From contig CAXPEB010000046.1 in the NCBI GenBank assembly GCA_964215915.1, positions 1 through 64,000 on the forward strand: a stretch of DNA of 64,000 bases, given 5' to 3'. The position numbers and the translations under genes are program-made. Within the stretch, counting starts at the first letter, position 1, and each line of letters starts with the position of its first letter. Shown here piece by piece: positions 1-8,470 of the stretch. The stretch is from UBA8524 sp964215915. Its GTDB lineage: Bacteria > Bacteroidota > Bacteroidia > UBA8524. The notes below the pieces were generated by a model. It saw only the letters and a program-made list of their open reading frames with translations. It made no database searches and was not told where the DNA came from.

Positions 1-750
1 TGAATTCCAGGTGTAAACGTAATCGATGTCTTCGTCAATTTCCCAAACGCTGTCATCCGAATCCCAATACTCTTGTTTGTCGCGAACAGGATAGTTTGCT
101 GCCGGGAAATTCGGATCCTCGAACAGGAAATTCAGGAAGAACTTGTAGTTCAAAGCATGAGTGTCGTAGGTAATTGTGCGACGAAGAACATGCGTGCTTC
201 CGCCTTGTCCGTCATCTTCGTACTGATCCATTCCGGTAACACTGCCATTTGTATACGTATAGGTTATATACCCGTACTCCTCTTCCTGGCCTGCATCTAT
301 AGCAAACAGTTTTATTTTCGATACCTCACTACCCGAATATTCGTAGCGCTGAACCTCCGTCAATCCAAAGCTTCCCCCATTATCGGTATAAAATTTCACC
401 TCAGTCACCTTGCCATCCGTATAGGTGTACTCTTCCTTGTAGTGAATTGTTTTGGACGCATCGATGTACTCCTCGATCATGGTCACATTTCCATTAGCAT
501 CATAGGAAAGCTTACTGCCGCTCACATCCGAGCCCTGAACCGTATTGATCTCAACCGGTCTTTTATTAGCATCATAGGTTACGGAGGAAGTTGACGTTTC
601 TCCAAGCGCATTCAATGCGATGGTGTTTACCCGGCAGGTTTTTGCACCGCCGCCGTCATTACCGCCATTGTCGTCGTCTTTGGAGCAGGAACTGATAAAA
701 GCCACACCCATGGCCATCAGAATAATGGGTAGTTTGAATCTCGTTTTCAT
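1..750 (-). CDS. Lipoprotein with YD-like repeats, partial (cut by window edge)
   Basis: The minus strand is open from an ATG at 750 to the window edge (250 codons, no stop), so the C-terminus is missing. The product starts with a lysine/arginine-containing signal peptide and a lipobox ending in Cys22. Ser-Lys-Asp-Asp-Asp follows, the acidic export signal typical of Bacteroidota surface lipoproteins. The rest is rich in Tyr, Asp, Gly and Thr, with repeated units such as SYDANGNVT and YTYTNGSVT. These resemble the short beta-hairpin repeats of YD/RHS-type or DUF4595-like proteins. Function is unknown; a surface or periplasmic role is inferred from the lipid anchor. Its start faces away from aspS across about 160 bp. 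Confidence 0.75.
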   Translation of the reverse strand, partial: MKTRFKLPIILMAMGVAFISSCSKDDDNGGNDGGGAKTCRVNTIALNALGETSTSSVTYDANKRPVEINTVQGSDVSGSKLSYDANGNVTMIEEYIDASKTIHYKEEYTYTDGKVTEVKFYTDNGGSFGLTEVQRYEYSGSEVSKIKLFAIDAGQEEEYGYITYTYTNGSVTGMDQYEDDGQGGSTHVLRRTITYDTHALNYKFFLNFLFEDPNFPAANYPVRDKQEYWDSDDSVWEIDEDIDYVYTWNS

Positions 751-909
751 CCCTGAAAAGATAACCAATTTCCAGTCAATCCTTTCTGCCCGGTATTTTG
801 ATTTATCCTGGCGCCAATCCCGTTATCCGGCAACCTCCGTCAAAAAGCCTTCGTCTATTTTCACCGACAGAGGTAAAGGACTAATTTCGCGGCACTAATA
901 GTATTGCTT

Positions 910-2673
910 ATGTACCGGTCGCATACATGTGGAGAACTCAGATTGTCGGACGCTGGAAACTCAGTCACCCTCTGCGGATGGGTGCAACGTTCCCGGGATA
1001 TGGGAGGGATGACTTTTATCGACCTCCGCGACCGGTACGGCATCACCCAGCTTTCCTTCAATATGGCGGTTAATGATGCTTTGTGTATGGAAGCCCGTAA
1101 GCTGGGCCGCGAATTTGTCATCCAGGTTGAAGGTGCCGTTCGCGAGCGGGAAAGTAAAAATACCAAACTCGCCACCGGAGAGATCGAAATTGCGGTTAGC
1201 AGCATCCGGGTATTGAATGCTGCGTTAACCCCTCCATTTACCATTGAAGAAAATACCGACGGAGGCGATGAGCTGCGTATGAAGTACCGCTACCTCGACC
1301 TGCGCCGTGAGTCCGTGAGGGCCAAACTGGAGCTTCGTCATAAACTGGCCAAACTCACCCGTGACTACCTGGATAAACAGCAGTTCCTGGAAGTGGAAAC
1401 ACCGGTACTGATCAAATCCACTCCGGAAGGAGCCCGCGATTTTATTGTGCCTTCCCGGCTTAACCCAGGCGAATTCTATGCGCTGCCCCAGTCCCCTCAA
1501 ACCTTCAAGCAGTTGCTGATGGTCTCGGGTTTCGATCGCTATTTTCAGATTGTAAAATGTTTCCGCGACGAAGACCTCCGTGCTGATCGTCAGCCGGAGT
1601 TCACACAGATCGACTGTGAAATGAGCTTTGTGGAGAGGGAAGATATCCTGAGTACTTTCGAAGGCCTTACCCGCTTTCTGTTCCGTGAGATCAAAGGCGT
1701 TGAATTGCCCGAATTTACCCGGATGAGTTATGACGAAGCCATGAGCCGGTATGGAAGCGATAAGCCGGATACCCGCTTTGGTATGGAAATCCGTTCCCTG
1801 AACGAATCCGTTTCCGGGACAGAGTTTGTCGTTTTCAAATCGGTACTGGAAGCCAACGGTTTCATCGGAGCAATCTGTTCAAAGGGTTGTGCCGGATACA
1901 CCCGCAAACAACTCGACGAACTTACCGATTGGGTGAAAGATCCCAAGCGGGGCATGAAAGGACTTGTTTACGTTAAATGGACGGAAGAAGGGATCAAATC
2001 CTCTGTCGATAAATTCTTTACTCCGGAGCAGCTTCAAACCTGGATGGAAGCCGCCGGAGGCCGCCAGGGTGACCTGCTCCTGGTACTTGCCGGCGAAACT
2101 CAAAAGACCCTCTCCGCCCTCGGGGATCTTCGCCTGGAAATGGCCAAACGCCTGGACCTCCGAGACAGGAACACCTACAAACCGCTTTGGGTAATCGACT
2201 TTCCGCTGGTGGAATACAACGATGAAGACGGTCGCTATTACGCCATGCACCACCCCTTTACCTCTCCGAATCCCGAAGACCTTCACCTGATGGAAAGCAA
2301 CCCTGCAGCCATCAGAGCCAATGCCTATGACCTCGTGATCAACGGCGTGGAAATAGCCGGAGGGTCCATCCGTATCCACGACCGTAGCGTACAGCAACAA
2401 ATGTTTGACCTGCTGGGTTTCACCAAGGAAGAAGCGCGGGAACAGTTCGGCTTCCTGATGAATGCCTTTGAATACGGCGCCCCTCCTCACGGAGGCATTG
2501 CCTATGGGTTCGACCGGCTCTGTGCCATGTTCGGTGGCGTGGACAGTATCCGCGATTTTATCGCCTTTCCGAAAAACAATGCAGGCAGGGATACGATGAT
2601 CAATGCCCCCGGGCCCATTAACCCGGCACAGCTGGAGGAACTTGGTTTGACACAGGCGAAGCCGGTTGTCTGA
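910..2673 (+). CDS. aspS: Aspartate--tRNA ligase
   Basis: Charges tRNA-Asp with aspartate in the cytoplasm (class IIb aminoacyl-tRNA synthetase). The 587 residues are full length for the bacterial type. An N-terminal OB-fold anticodon-binding domain (about 1-120) is followed by the catalytic core. Class II motif 2 (FRDEDLRADRQPEF) lies near residue 217, an inserted bacterial GAD domain at about 290-410, and motif 3 (GIAYGFDRL) near residue 530. I chose ATG 910 (MYRSHTCGEL) over an in-frame TTG at 904 because it matches the usual N-terminus. A TAnnTTCG sequence about 25 nt upstream may be its promoter -7 element. The MFS gene follows after 30 bp. Confidence 0.97.
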   Translation: MYRSHTCGELRLSDAGNSVTLCGWVQRSRDMGGMTFIDLRDRYGITQLSFNMAVNDALCMEARKLGREFVIQVEGAVRERESKNTKLATGEIEIAVSSIRVLNAALTPPFTIEENTDGGDELRMKYRYLDLRRESVRAKLELRHKLAKLTRDYLDKQQFLEVETPVLIKSTPEGARDFIVPSRLNPGEFYALPQSPQTFKQLLMVSGFDRYFQIVKCFRDEDLRADRQPEFTQIDCEMSFVEREDILSTFEGLTRFLFREIKGVELPEFTRMSYDEAMSRYGSDKPDTRFGMEIRSLNESVSGTEFVVFKSVLEANGFIGAICSKGCAGYTRKQLDELTDWVKDPKRGMKGLVYVKWTEEGIKSSVDKFFTPEQLQTWMEAAGGRQGDLLLVLAGETQKTLSALGDLRLEMAKRLDLRDRNTYKPLWVIDFPLVEYNDEDGRYYAMHHPFTSPNPEDLHLMESNPAAIRANAYDLVINGVEIAGGSIRIHDRSVQQQMFDLLGFTKEEAREQFGFLMNAFEYGAPPHGGIAYGFDRLCAMFGGVDSIRDFIAFPKNNAGRDTMINAPGPINPAQLEELGLTQAKPVV

Positions 2674-2703
2674 TCGCCGGACATCCCCGTATTTTCGTTT
2701 CTC

Positions 2704-3876
2704 ATGCAACGCCCCGGTTCTTCGCGACTTGTCATTTGGTTAACGGTATTCCTGGACCTGATGGGCTTCAGCATCATTATCCCGATACTGCCCGACCTTG
2801 CCGTTGACCTCGGGGGAAGCAAAGAATCCATCTGGGTTGCTGCCCTCTATGCCTTGATGAATTTTCTGTTCGCCCCGCTTTGGGGCAACCTGTCCGACCG
2901 GGTGGGCCGCCGCCCTGTGATTCTCTGGAGCATCGTCATCACCGCACTTTCCCAGTTCTTACTGGCTTTTGTTATCTCTTTCCCGCTGCTCATGCTGCAA
3001 CGTGCACTAGCCGGAATCGGGTCAGCCAATATCTCGGCGGCCAATGCCTATATGGCCGATATCTCCAACAAAGAGAACCGTGCGCGGAATATGGGACTGG
3101 TGGGAGCGGCATTCGGAATGGGGTTTATCATCGGGCCGGTATTGGGCGGTTTTCTGTATGACGCTTTCGGTTTGATGGGTGTAGGCTATGGCTCCGGAAT
3201 TCTGAGTTGCCTGAATCTGGTGCTGGCCTATTTCCTGCTTCCGGAATCCCTGAAGGAAAAACAACCCGATCTGAGCAAACGTATCAATCCGTTCAGCCCT
3301 TTGAAACAGGCTATGAAAAGGGTAGAAGTAAGGAGGCTGTATACCCTGAACTTTCTCAGCATTATGGCTTTTGCCATGATGCAGGTTACCGCCGCATTGA
3401 TGTGGGAAGAACATTTTCTGCTCAACAAAAAAGAGATCGGACTGGTGTTTTCTTTTATCGGGCTGAGTTCGGCGCTGGTGCAATTCGGGTTAGTGGGAAT
3501 AATGAACCGGCTCCTCGGGGAAAAAAAACTGGTGGTGATCGGGTTGATTCTGATGATGCTTTCCCTGGTTGCGCTACCTCTGGTGCCGGGTATCTGGATG
3601 GAACTCTTTCCCCTTGCCGGCCTTGCCCTGGCAACCGGATGCCTCAACCCCAGCCTGCTTTCGCTTCTGTCTGCCCAGGTGAGCCCGAAAGAACAGGGGA
3701 ATATCCTCGGGTCCAACCAGTCTATCGGCTCTCTGGGCCGGATGGCCGGGCCTTTCCTGGGAGGCTTCCTCTACGCGGTTGATTTCCGGGTACCCTACCT
3801 TTTCGGAGGTTTTATACTTCTCCTTGCGCTATTGTTTACCTTTGATACGTACAGAAAGTATACGTTACGCGCATGA
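2704..3876 (+). CDS. MFS transporter, TetA/TCR-like
   Basis: Inner-membrane major facilitator superfamily transporter of 390 residues with about 12 hydrophobic segments. The conserved motif A (GNLSDRVGRRPV) lies in the loop after TM2 near residues 62-74. The N-terminus (LDLMGFSIIIPILP) is typical of the tetracycline/multidrug H+ antiporter subgroup. Substrate cannot be told from sequence; export of a drug or metabolite is likely. Its stop overlaps the start of the following alpha/beta hydrolase by 4 bp (ATGA), so the two are probably translationally coupled. Confidence 0.88.
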   Translation: MQRPGSSRLVIWLTVFLDLMGFSIIIPILPDLAVDLGGSKESIWVAALYALMNFLFAPLWGNLSDRVGRRPVILWSIVITALSQFLLAFVISFPLLMLQRALAGIGSANISAANAYMADISNKENRARNMGLVGAAFGMGFIIGPVLGGFLYDAFGLMGVGYGSGILSCLNLVLAYFLLPESLKEKQPDLSKRINPFSPLKQAMKRVEVRRLYTLNFLSIMAFAMMQVTAALMWEEHFLLNKKEIGLVFSFIGLSSALVQFGLVGIMNRLLGEKKLVVIGLILMMLSLVALPLVPGIWMELFPLAGLALATGCLNPSLLSLLSAQVSPKEQGNILGSNQSIGSLGRMAGPFLGGFLYAVDFRVPYLFGGFILLLALLFTFDTYRKYTLRA

Positions 3877-4562
3877 AAGACCTGTTGTTTCTGCATGGCG
3901 CCATGGGTGCCCAATCGCAATTCGATGTGCTGAAAGAGCGCCTGGAAAACGACTTCCAGATTCACAGCCTGGATTTTTACGGGCATGGAAGGAGCTCCTT
4001 TTCGGATAATTTCGGTATTGAGGCTTTTGCCCGTCAAACCCAGGAATACCTGGAACAGTACCAGCTTAAAAAATGCGGTGTTTTCGGCTACAGCATGGGG
4101 GGCTATGTCGCTCTCTTCCTGGAATACAGCAAACCCGGAACTTTTTCACGGATTATGACGCTGGGGACCAAATTCAACTGGACCCCGGAAACCAGCAGGC
4201 GGGAAGCAGAGATGCTCAACCCGGAAACGATCCTGGAGAAGGTGCCCGCGTACGCGGAACAGCTCCAGCATATGCATGGCGACAAATGGAAAGAGCTATG
4301 CGGGAAAACCGCGCAGATGATGCGCTACCTGGGTGATCTCCCCCTGATAACTGCAGAAACTCTTTCAAAAATTCATATCCCGGTACGGGTTGGCTTGGGC
4401 GATCAGGACAAGATGGTCGGACTGGAAGAGACCGTACAGGCATTCCGTAACCTGCAAAAGGGCAGCTTCCTGGTAATGCCTACCACTCCGCATCCTATAG
4501 AAAAGGTAAATGTGGACCGGCTTGCTTATAAGATCGAAAAGTTTTTTTCCGCTGACTACTAG
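3873..4562 (+). CDS. Alpha/beta fold hydrolase
   Basis: Cytoplasmic hydrolase of 229 residues. It has an oxyanion-hole HGAMG motif near residue 8, a nucleophile elbow GYSMGG with Ser near residue 73, a late acid in GLGDQDKM, and a His in TPHP near the C-terminus, together a complete Ser-Asp-His triad. Similar proteins hydrolyse esters or thioesters; the substrate here is unknown. It overlaps the MFS gene by 4 bp. About 125 bp without a gene follow it. Confidence 0.88.
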   Translation: MKDLLFLHGAMGAQSQFDVLKERLENDFQIHSLDFYGHGRSSFSDNFGIEAFARQTQEYLEQYQLKKCGVFGYSMGGYVALFLEYSKPGTFSRIMTLGTKFNWTPETSRREAEMLNPETILEKVPAYAEQLQHMHGDKWKELCGKTAQMMRYLGDLPLITAETLSKIHIPVRVGLGDQDKMVGLEETVQAFRNLQKGSFLVMPTTPHPIEKVNVDRLAYKIEKFFSADY

Positions 4563-4687
4563 TGGTTCCGTCTGCCCTTTCAATACCCGTTGAACACCGC
4601 TTCTTGATGCTGTAAAAGCTTTGCCGTATTATTACCCTTCTCCGCTCAACACCGGGCGGCTTAAGCCACGCATAGTATCGGAAAACC

Positions 4688-5245
4688 ATGTTTTTGGGAG
4701 CAGATTTCGGAAGTAAACGGGCAGGAACCACGGCCATCGCCTACGAGGACCACGGACACCTGGTAACCCTGCAAAGCATCAAGGGTGAAGATGCCGATAA
4801 ATTCATCCTGAACTACCTGCGTGCTCTCAACTGTCAATACCTTTTTCTCGATGCCCCGCTGAGCCTTCCGGCAGGTATCCAGGATGCCGAATCCGAAGAG
4901 GTTTTCTACCGCGAAGCAGACCAGCAATTGCAGGCGATGTCGCCCATGTTTCTCGGCGGACTTACCTCAAGGGCCATTCTTCTGAAAAAGAGACTGCAGC
5001 GCGAAGGGGTTCGGGTATATGAAGTCTATCCCAAGGCCCTGGTCCGGGAACTGGAGCTGCAGGAATATTACAAAAAGGACCTGACCAAATTTCTGCATGC
5101 TCTCCAGGAGCACTGCCCCGACCTTCCTTCCATCCGGAACTGGCACCAGACCGATGCCGTATTGGCCTGGATCAGCGGCTCGCGGTTTACACAGGGGCAG
5201 GCTTCCTCGTACGGCAATGAAGGCGAGGGTATGATATACGTATGA
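4688..5245 (+). CDS. DUF429 family protein (predicted RNase H-like nuclease)
   Basis: 185-residue cytoplasmic protein. It matches the DUF429 pattern: an N-terminal beta-hairpin with a conserved Asp (GADFGSKRAGTT), a second acidic strand (LFLDAPLSLP), a YEVYPKAL segment and a C-terminal TDAVLAW helix. These carry the acidic residues that give the family its predicted RNase H-like fold. No biochemical function is established for the family. The gene stands alone. A GGGTTT/AAACCC hairpin follows the stop at 5246-5261 but lacks a U-tract. Confidence 0.8.
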   Translation: MFLGADFGSKRAGTTAIAYEDHGHLVTLQSIKGEDADKFILNYLRALNCQYLFLDAPLSLPAGIQDAESEEVFYREADQQLQAMSPMFLGGLTSRAILLKKRLQREGVRVYEVYPKALVRELELQEYYKKDLTKFLHALQEHCPDLPSIRNWHQTDAVLAWISGSRFTQGQASSYGNEGEGMIYV

Positions 5246-5366
5246 GGGTTTAAAAAAACCCAGGGGTGGGTTGCACTATTCAACCGGAACTACCGGTATT
5301 CTGTCAAAATTTTCCCGCCGTATGAAACGGATTCAACTTTAGCAGCGTAACTTTCGTTATACGGGT

Positions 5367-6503
5367 ATGCGGGCTGTTCTGGTATGGATGATTCTGGTTT
5401 CTTTTTCCGGCGGTTTATTCGCTCAGCAGGAAGAACGCAACTACAATATTTATGTAACCATGAGCCCCACGGTTACCTTCCAGAACCGCTTTGCCGGGGG
5501 GGCCACACAGGTAATCTCTCCGGATAATCAAACCGGCGTCAATACCTTATACCCGCTTTACTCCGTTCTCGACGGCTTCCCGAACCCGCAACTCAAATGG
5601 TACCAGAATTTTGCCCGGAAATTTACCTGGGGAATCCTCTTTGAAAAATACCTCAGCAAAAACCAGAGCTTTAACCTGGGCTTCGAAATCGGTTCCCGGG
5701 GCTATAAGTTACACAGCGAACGGTCTGTCAGTTCGCTCATCAGCTACCGAAACCTGAGTGTCCCGGTCTATTTCAGCAACTACCTCTGGCTCGGGAGCTT
5801 CTGGACGTTGAAATTCAATTACGGCGGACATATCAATTATGCCTGGTCCATCCCTAAAAGCAACCGGGTGGTACAGATTCAAAAATCCCCTGAACTCTAT
5901 CCTACCGTTGGGGGCGGTGTGGAAATGGCCTATATGGGAAAAGAGGGGAAGCTGTCTTTTGAACTGGCTTATTACCATGGCTGGCGTAATATTATCGATC
6001 ATGTTTACATCGGCGTGGACAACAACTACGGGGAACGGATCTATGCCACCGGCTCCCACCTCAGGCTGAGTCTTAAATACAATTTCAAACGCCTGGGAAG
6101 AGACCGGAAGCATAAACCTCCCAAACCGGTGAGCATCGTCCGGGAGCCGGAACCCGACCCTTTCACCGGACGGACGCTCAAGGAGCCGGAAACTCTGGAA
6201 GTAAAGCACACCCGAATAAGGCTGTGTTTTCTTGATGATCAAACCGTTGACGGAGATTCTATCCGGGTGCTCTGGAACGATTCCCTGGTAGCAGAAGCGC
6301 TCTCCCTTACGGCATCGCCATTATGTATTGATGTGGAACTGGTTGCCGGAAATAACCGCCTTATCGTGCACGCCCTTAACGAAGGAAAGATCAAACCGAA
6401 TACCTATGAGATCCGCATCGAAGACGGAGAAGAAGCCCTGGTAGTCAGAATGAAATCGGATATGGAGAATTCGGCAGTACTGGACATTCGCCAGAGACCC
6501 TGA
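5367..6503 (+). CDS. Outer-membrane beta-barrel protein with C-terminal beta domain
   Basis: 378 residues with a signal peptide ending around FAQQ. About 220 residues of alternating aromatic/polar strands follow, typical of a porin-like PorT/OmpW-type barrel. A basic Pro-rich linker (near residues 250-270) leads to a separate beta-rich domain of about 95 residues with a DGDSIRVLWN motif. Such an appended domain could be periplasmic or a ligand-binding module. No family name is certain. It is convergent with the ABC exporter gene; a short CCGG-CGTT-CCGG hairpin followed by five T lies between them. Confidence 0.65.
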   Translation: MRAVLVWMILVSFSGGLFAQQEERNYNIYVTMSPTVTFQNRFAGGATQVISPDNQTGVNTLYPLYSVLDGFPNPQLKWYQNFARKFTWGILFEKYLSKNQSFNLGFEIGSRGYKLHSERSVSSLISYRNLSVPVYFSNYLWLGSFWTLKFNYGGHINYAWSIPKSNRVVQIQKSPELYPTVGGGVEMAYMGKEGKLSFELAYYHGWRNIIDHVYIGVDNNYGERIYATGSHLRLSLKYNFKRLGRDRKHKPPKPVSIVREPEPDPFTGRTLKEPETLEVKHTRIRLCFLDDQTVDGDSIRVLWNDSLVAEALSLTASPLCIDVELVAGNNRLIVHALNEGKIKPNTYEIRIEDGEEALVVRMKSDMENSAVLDIRQRP

Positions 6504-6512
6504 TCCAATGAT

Positions 6513-6529
6513 CCGGCGTTCCGGTTTTT
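6513..6529 (+). terminator. Possible weak intrinsic terminator
   Basis: CCGG-CGTT-CCGG followed by TTTTT between the convergent outer-membrane protein and ABC exporter genes. The stem is only 4 bp, so this is tentative. Confidence 0.3.
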
Positions 6530-6536
6530 GCTTTAC

Positions 6537-8345
6537 TCAGGCAATTTGTTGCATTTCCAGCAATTCGCGGTACAAGCCCTTCAGCTCATACAGTTCCTGG
6601 TGATTCCCCATTTCACGGATGCGACCATTCTCCAGTACGATGATCAGGTCAGCATTTTGAATGGTACTCAGCCGGTGCGCAATAACCAGCGAAGTGCGGT
6701 TTTGCATGAGCCGGTTAAGTGCTTCCTGCACCAGCCTTTCCGAGGTGGTATCCAATGCAGAGGTAGCCTCATCCAGGATCAGGATATCCGGGTTTTTCAG
6801 GATCGCACGTGCAATGGCCAACCTTTGCCGTTGCCCTCCGCTGAGCTTGCTGCCACGGTCTCCGATATTGCTGTAATACCCGTGTTCCATCCCCACGATA
6901 AACTCATGGGCATTGGCCGCCTTGGCTGCTTCGATCACCTGCTCCTGGCTAACCTCATGGTTGCCCAGCACGATGTTGTTGTACACCGAGTCATTGAACA
7001 AGATGGATTCCTGGGTAACCAGTCCCATCAATGCCCTCAAATCCTTCACCTTCAGATCCCGCAAGTCTTTTCCATCCAGGAGCACATGGCCGTCATCCAC
7101 ATCATAAAAACGGGCAAGAAGATCCGCTATGGTAGATTTCCCTGATCCGGAGGGACCAACCAGGGCCACTGTTTTTCCTTTGGGGATGCTGAAACTGATC
7201 TGTTCCAGAGTTTTTTTATCCGGAGCATAGCTAAATCCCACATTGCGGAATTCCACTCCTTGTTCCAGTTTTTGTATGGATATCGGGTCTTTGGCTTCTT
7301 TCAGCGTTTCGGTAAGGGCCAATATCTCTTCGATACGGTCTGCAGAAGCGGCCCCCTTCTGCACGTTGTAAAAGGCAGAAGAAAAACTCTTGGCCGGTTC
7401 GATCACCTGGGCAAAGAGCACGATAAAAAGAATAAATGCGGAAGGATCCATGATCCCCGTACCCGTTTGCACCATTCTTCCCCCAATGAACAACACCAGG
7501 CTAAGGGTAGCAATTCCCAGGGTTTCCGAAAGCGGAGAGCTGATATCGCGAGCCCGGTTAACTTTGATATTGATGGTATTGAGGTGCCTGTTTTCCATGC
7601 TGAACTTGCGGAAGAAAAAGGCCTCTTTCCCGAATCCCTTGATAATACGAATCCCACTCAGACTTTCTTCAAACAGAGCCATCAACTGTCCGAGCCTTCC
7701 CTGCGCTCTGCTCGCATGCCGTTTCAGACGCTTCCCTATTTTGGAGATGATGAAGGCATTGATAGGGAGCAGCAGCAGGATGATCAAAGTAAGCTTCCAG
7801 CTCATCACCACCAGAAGGGAAAAGGTCACCAATATGGTAAACGGCCCTTTGAACAAGGCTTCCAGGCTGGTCATAATGGCGAATTCAATCTCCGTCATAT
7901 CATTGCTCATGCGGGAAATCACATCGCCCTTTCTCTCCTCGGAATAATAGCTGAGAGGAAGCCGCATCACCTTTTTGTACATCGCATTGCGAAGGTCGCG
8001 CACCGTATTGTTCCGGAAAGGGATCAATACATAAAGTGCCAGGTAGCGGAACACATTCTTTAACAGGGTGAATAATATTACGGCAAGACAAACCAGGGCA
8101 AGGCCGCTGCTCAGGTCATCTCCCGTAACGTTTTTCAGGAACAGGATAAACTCCTGGTTGAGCTTCTGAATGCCGGTAGCATTGGGTTGGGACTGTTCCT
8201 GCCCGAAAAGGTATTTGAGAAAGGGCATAAGCATGGTAAAGGATACCAGGCCGAAAACAATGCTCAGGAAATTGAAGAAGATATTGAGGTACGCCAACCT
8301 CATATAGGGTCGGGCATAGCGCAACATCCTGAAAAAGTTCTTCAT
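6537..8345 (-). CDS. ABC transporter ATP-binding/permease (MsbA-like)
   Basis: Inner-membrane half-transporter of 602 residues that dimerises to export lipids, lipid A core or drugs. The six-TM exporter domain spans about residues 15-330. The nucleotide-binding domain follows, with Walker A GPSGSGKST near residue 398, signature LSGGQ near 501, Walker B ILILDEATSALD near 520 and a switch His in VIAHRLST. I start it at ATG 8345 (MKNFFRML), not at the upstream codon at 8477: the 44 extra residues are non-conserved and a TAnnTTTG -7 element lies at 8355-8362. With no partner gene it probably acts as a homodimer. Confidence 0.92.
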   Translation of the reverse strand: MKNFFRMLRYARPYMRLAYLNIFFNFLSIVFGLVSFTMLMPFLKYLFGQEQSQPNATGIQKLNQEFILFLKNVTGDDLSSGLALVCLAVILFTLLKNVFRYLALYVLIPFRNNTVRDLRNAMYKKVMRLPLSYYSEERKGDVISRMSNDMTEIEFAIMTSLEALFKGPFTILVTFSLLVVMSWKLTLIILLLLPINAFIISKIGKRLKRHASRAQGRLGQLMALFEESLSGIRIIKGFGKEAFFFRKFSMENRHLNTINIKVNRARDISSPLSETLGIATLSLVLFIGGRMVQTGTGIMDPSAFILFIVLFAQVIEPAKSFSSAFYNVQKGAASADRIEEILALTETLKEAKDPISIQKLEQGVEFRNVGFSYAPDKKTLEQISFSIPKGKTVALVGPSGSGKSTIADLLARFYDVDDGHVLLDGKDLRDLKVKDLRALMGLVTQESILFNDSVYNNIVLGNHEVSQEQVIEAAKAANAHEFIVGMEHGYYSNIGDRGSKLSGGQRQRLAIARAILKNPDILILDEATSALDTTSERLVQEALNRLMQNRTSLVIAHRLSTIQNADLIIVLENGRIREMGNHQELYELKGLYRELLEMQQIA

Positions 8346-8354
8346 ATTCGGGCA

Positions 8355-8362
8355 CAAATATA
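8355..8362 (-). promoter_or_regulatory. TAnnTTTG -7 promoter element of the ABC exporter gene
   Basis: Reads TATATTTG on the minus strand and ends 9 nt before the ATG at 8345. If transcription starts about 5 nt downstream, the mRNA leader is only about 5 nt. It matches the Bacteroidota sigma-A -7 consensus. Confidence 0.6.
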
Positions 8363-8470
8363 CATCTGTGGCAATCCACCTTGTGGATTTATCGCCAATC
8401 TCTCCTGAAACGAAGGTCAAAACCCCGTAATTCCGGTAACATACCGTATTTTGTGCAGGGGAGATCAAGC

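Noticed and set aside
5246..5261. GGGTTT/AAACCC hairpin directly after the DUF429 gene, considered as a terminator
   Set aside because: No U-tract follows on either strand and a competing hairpin overlaps it.
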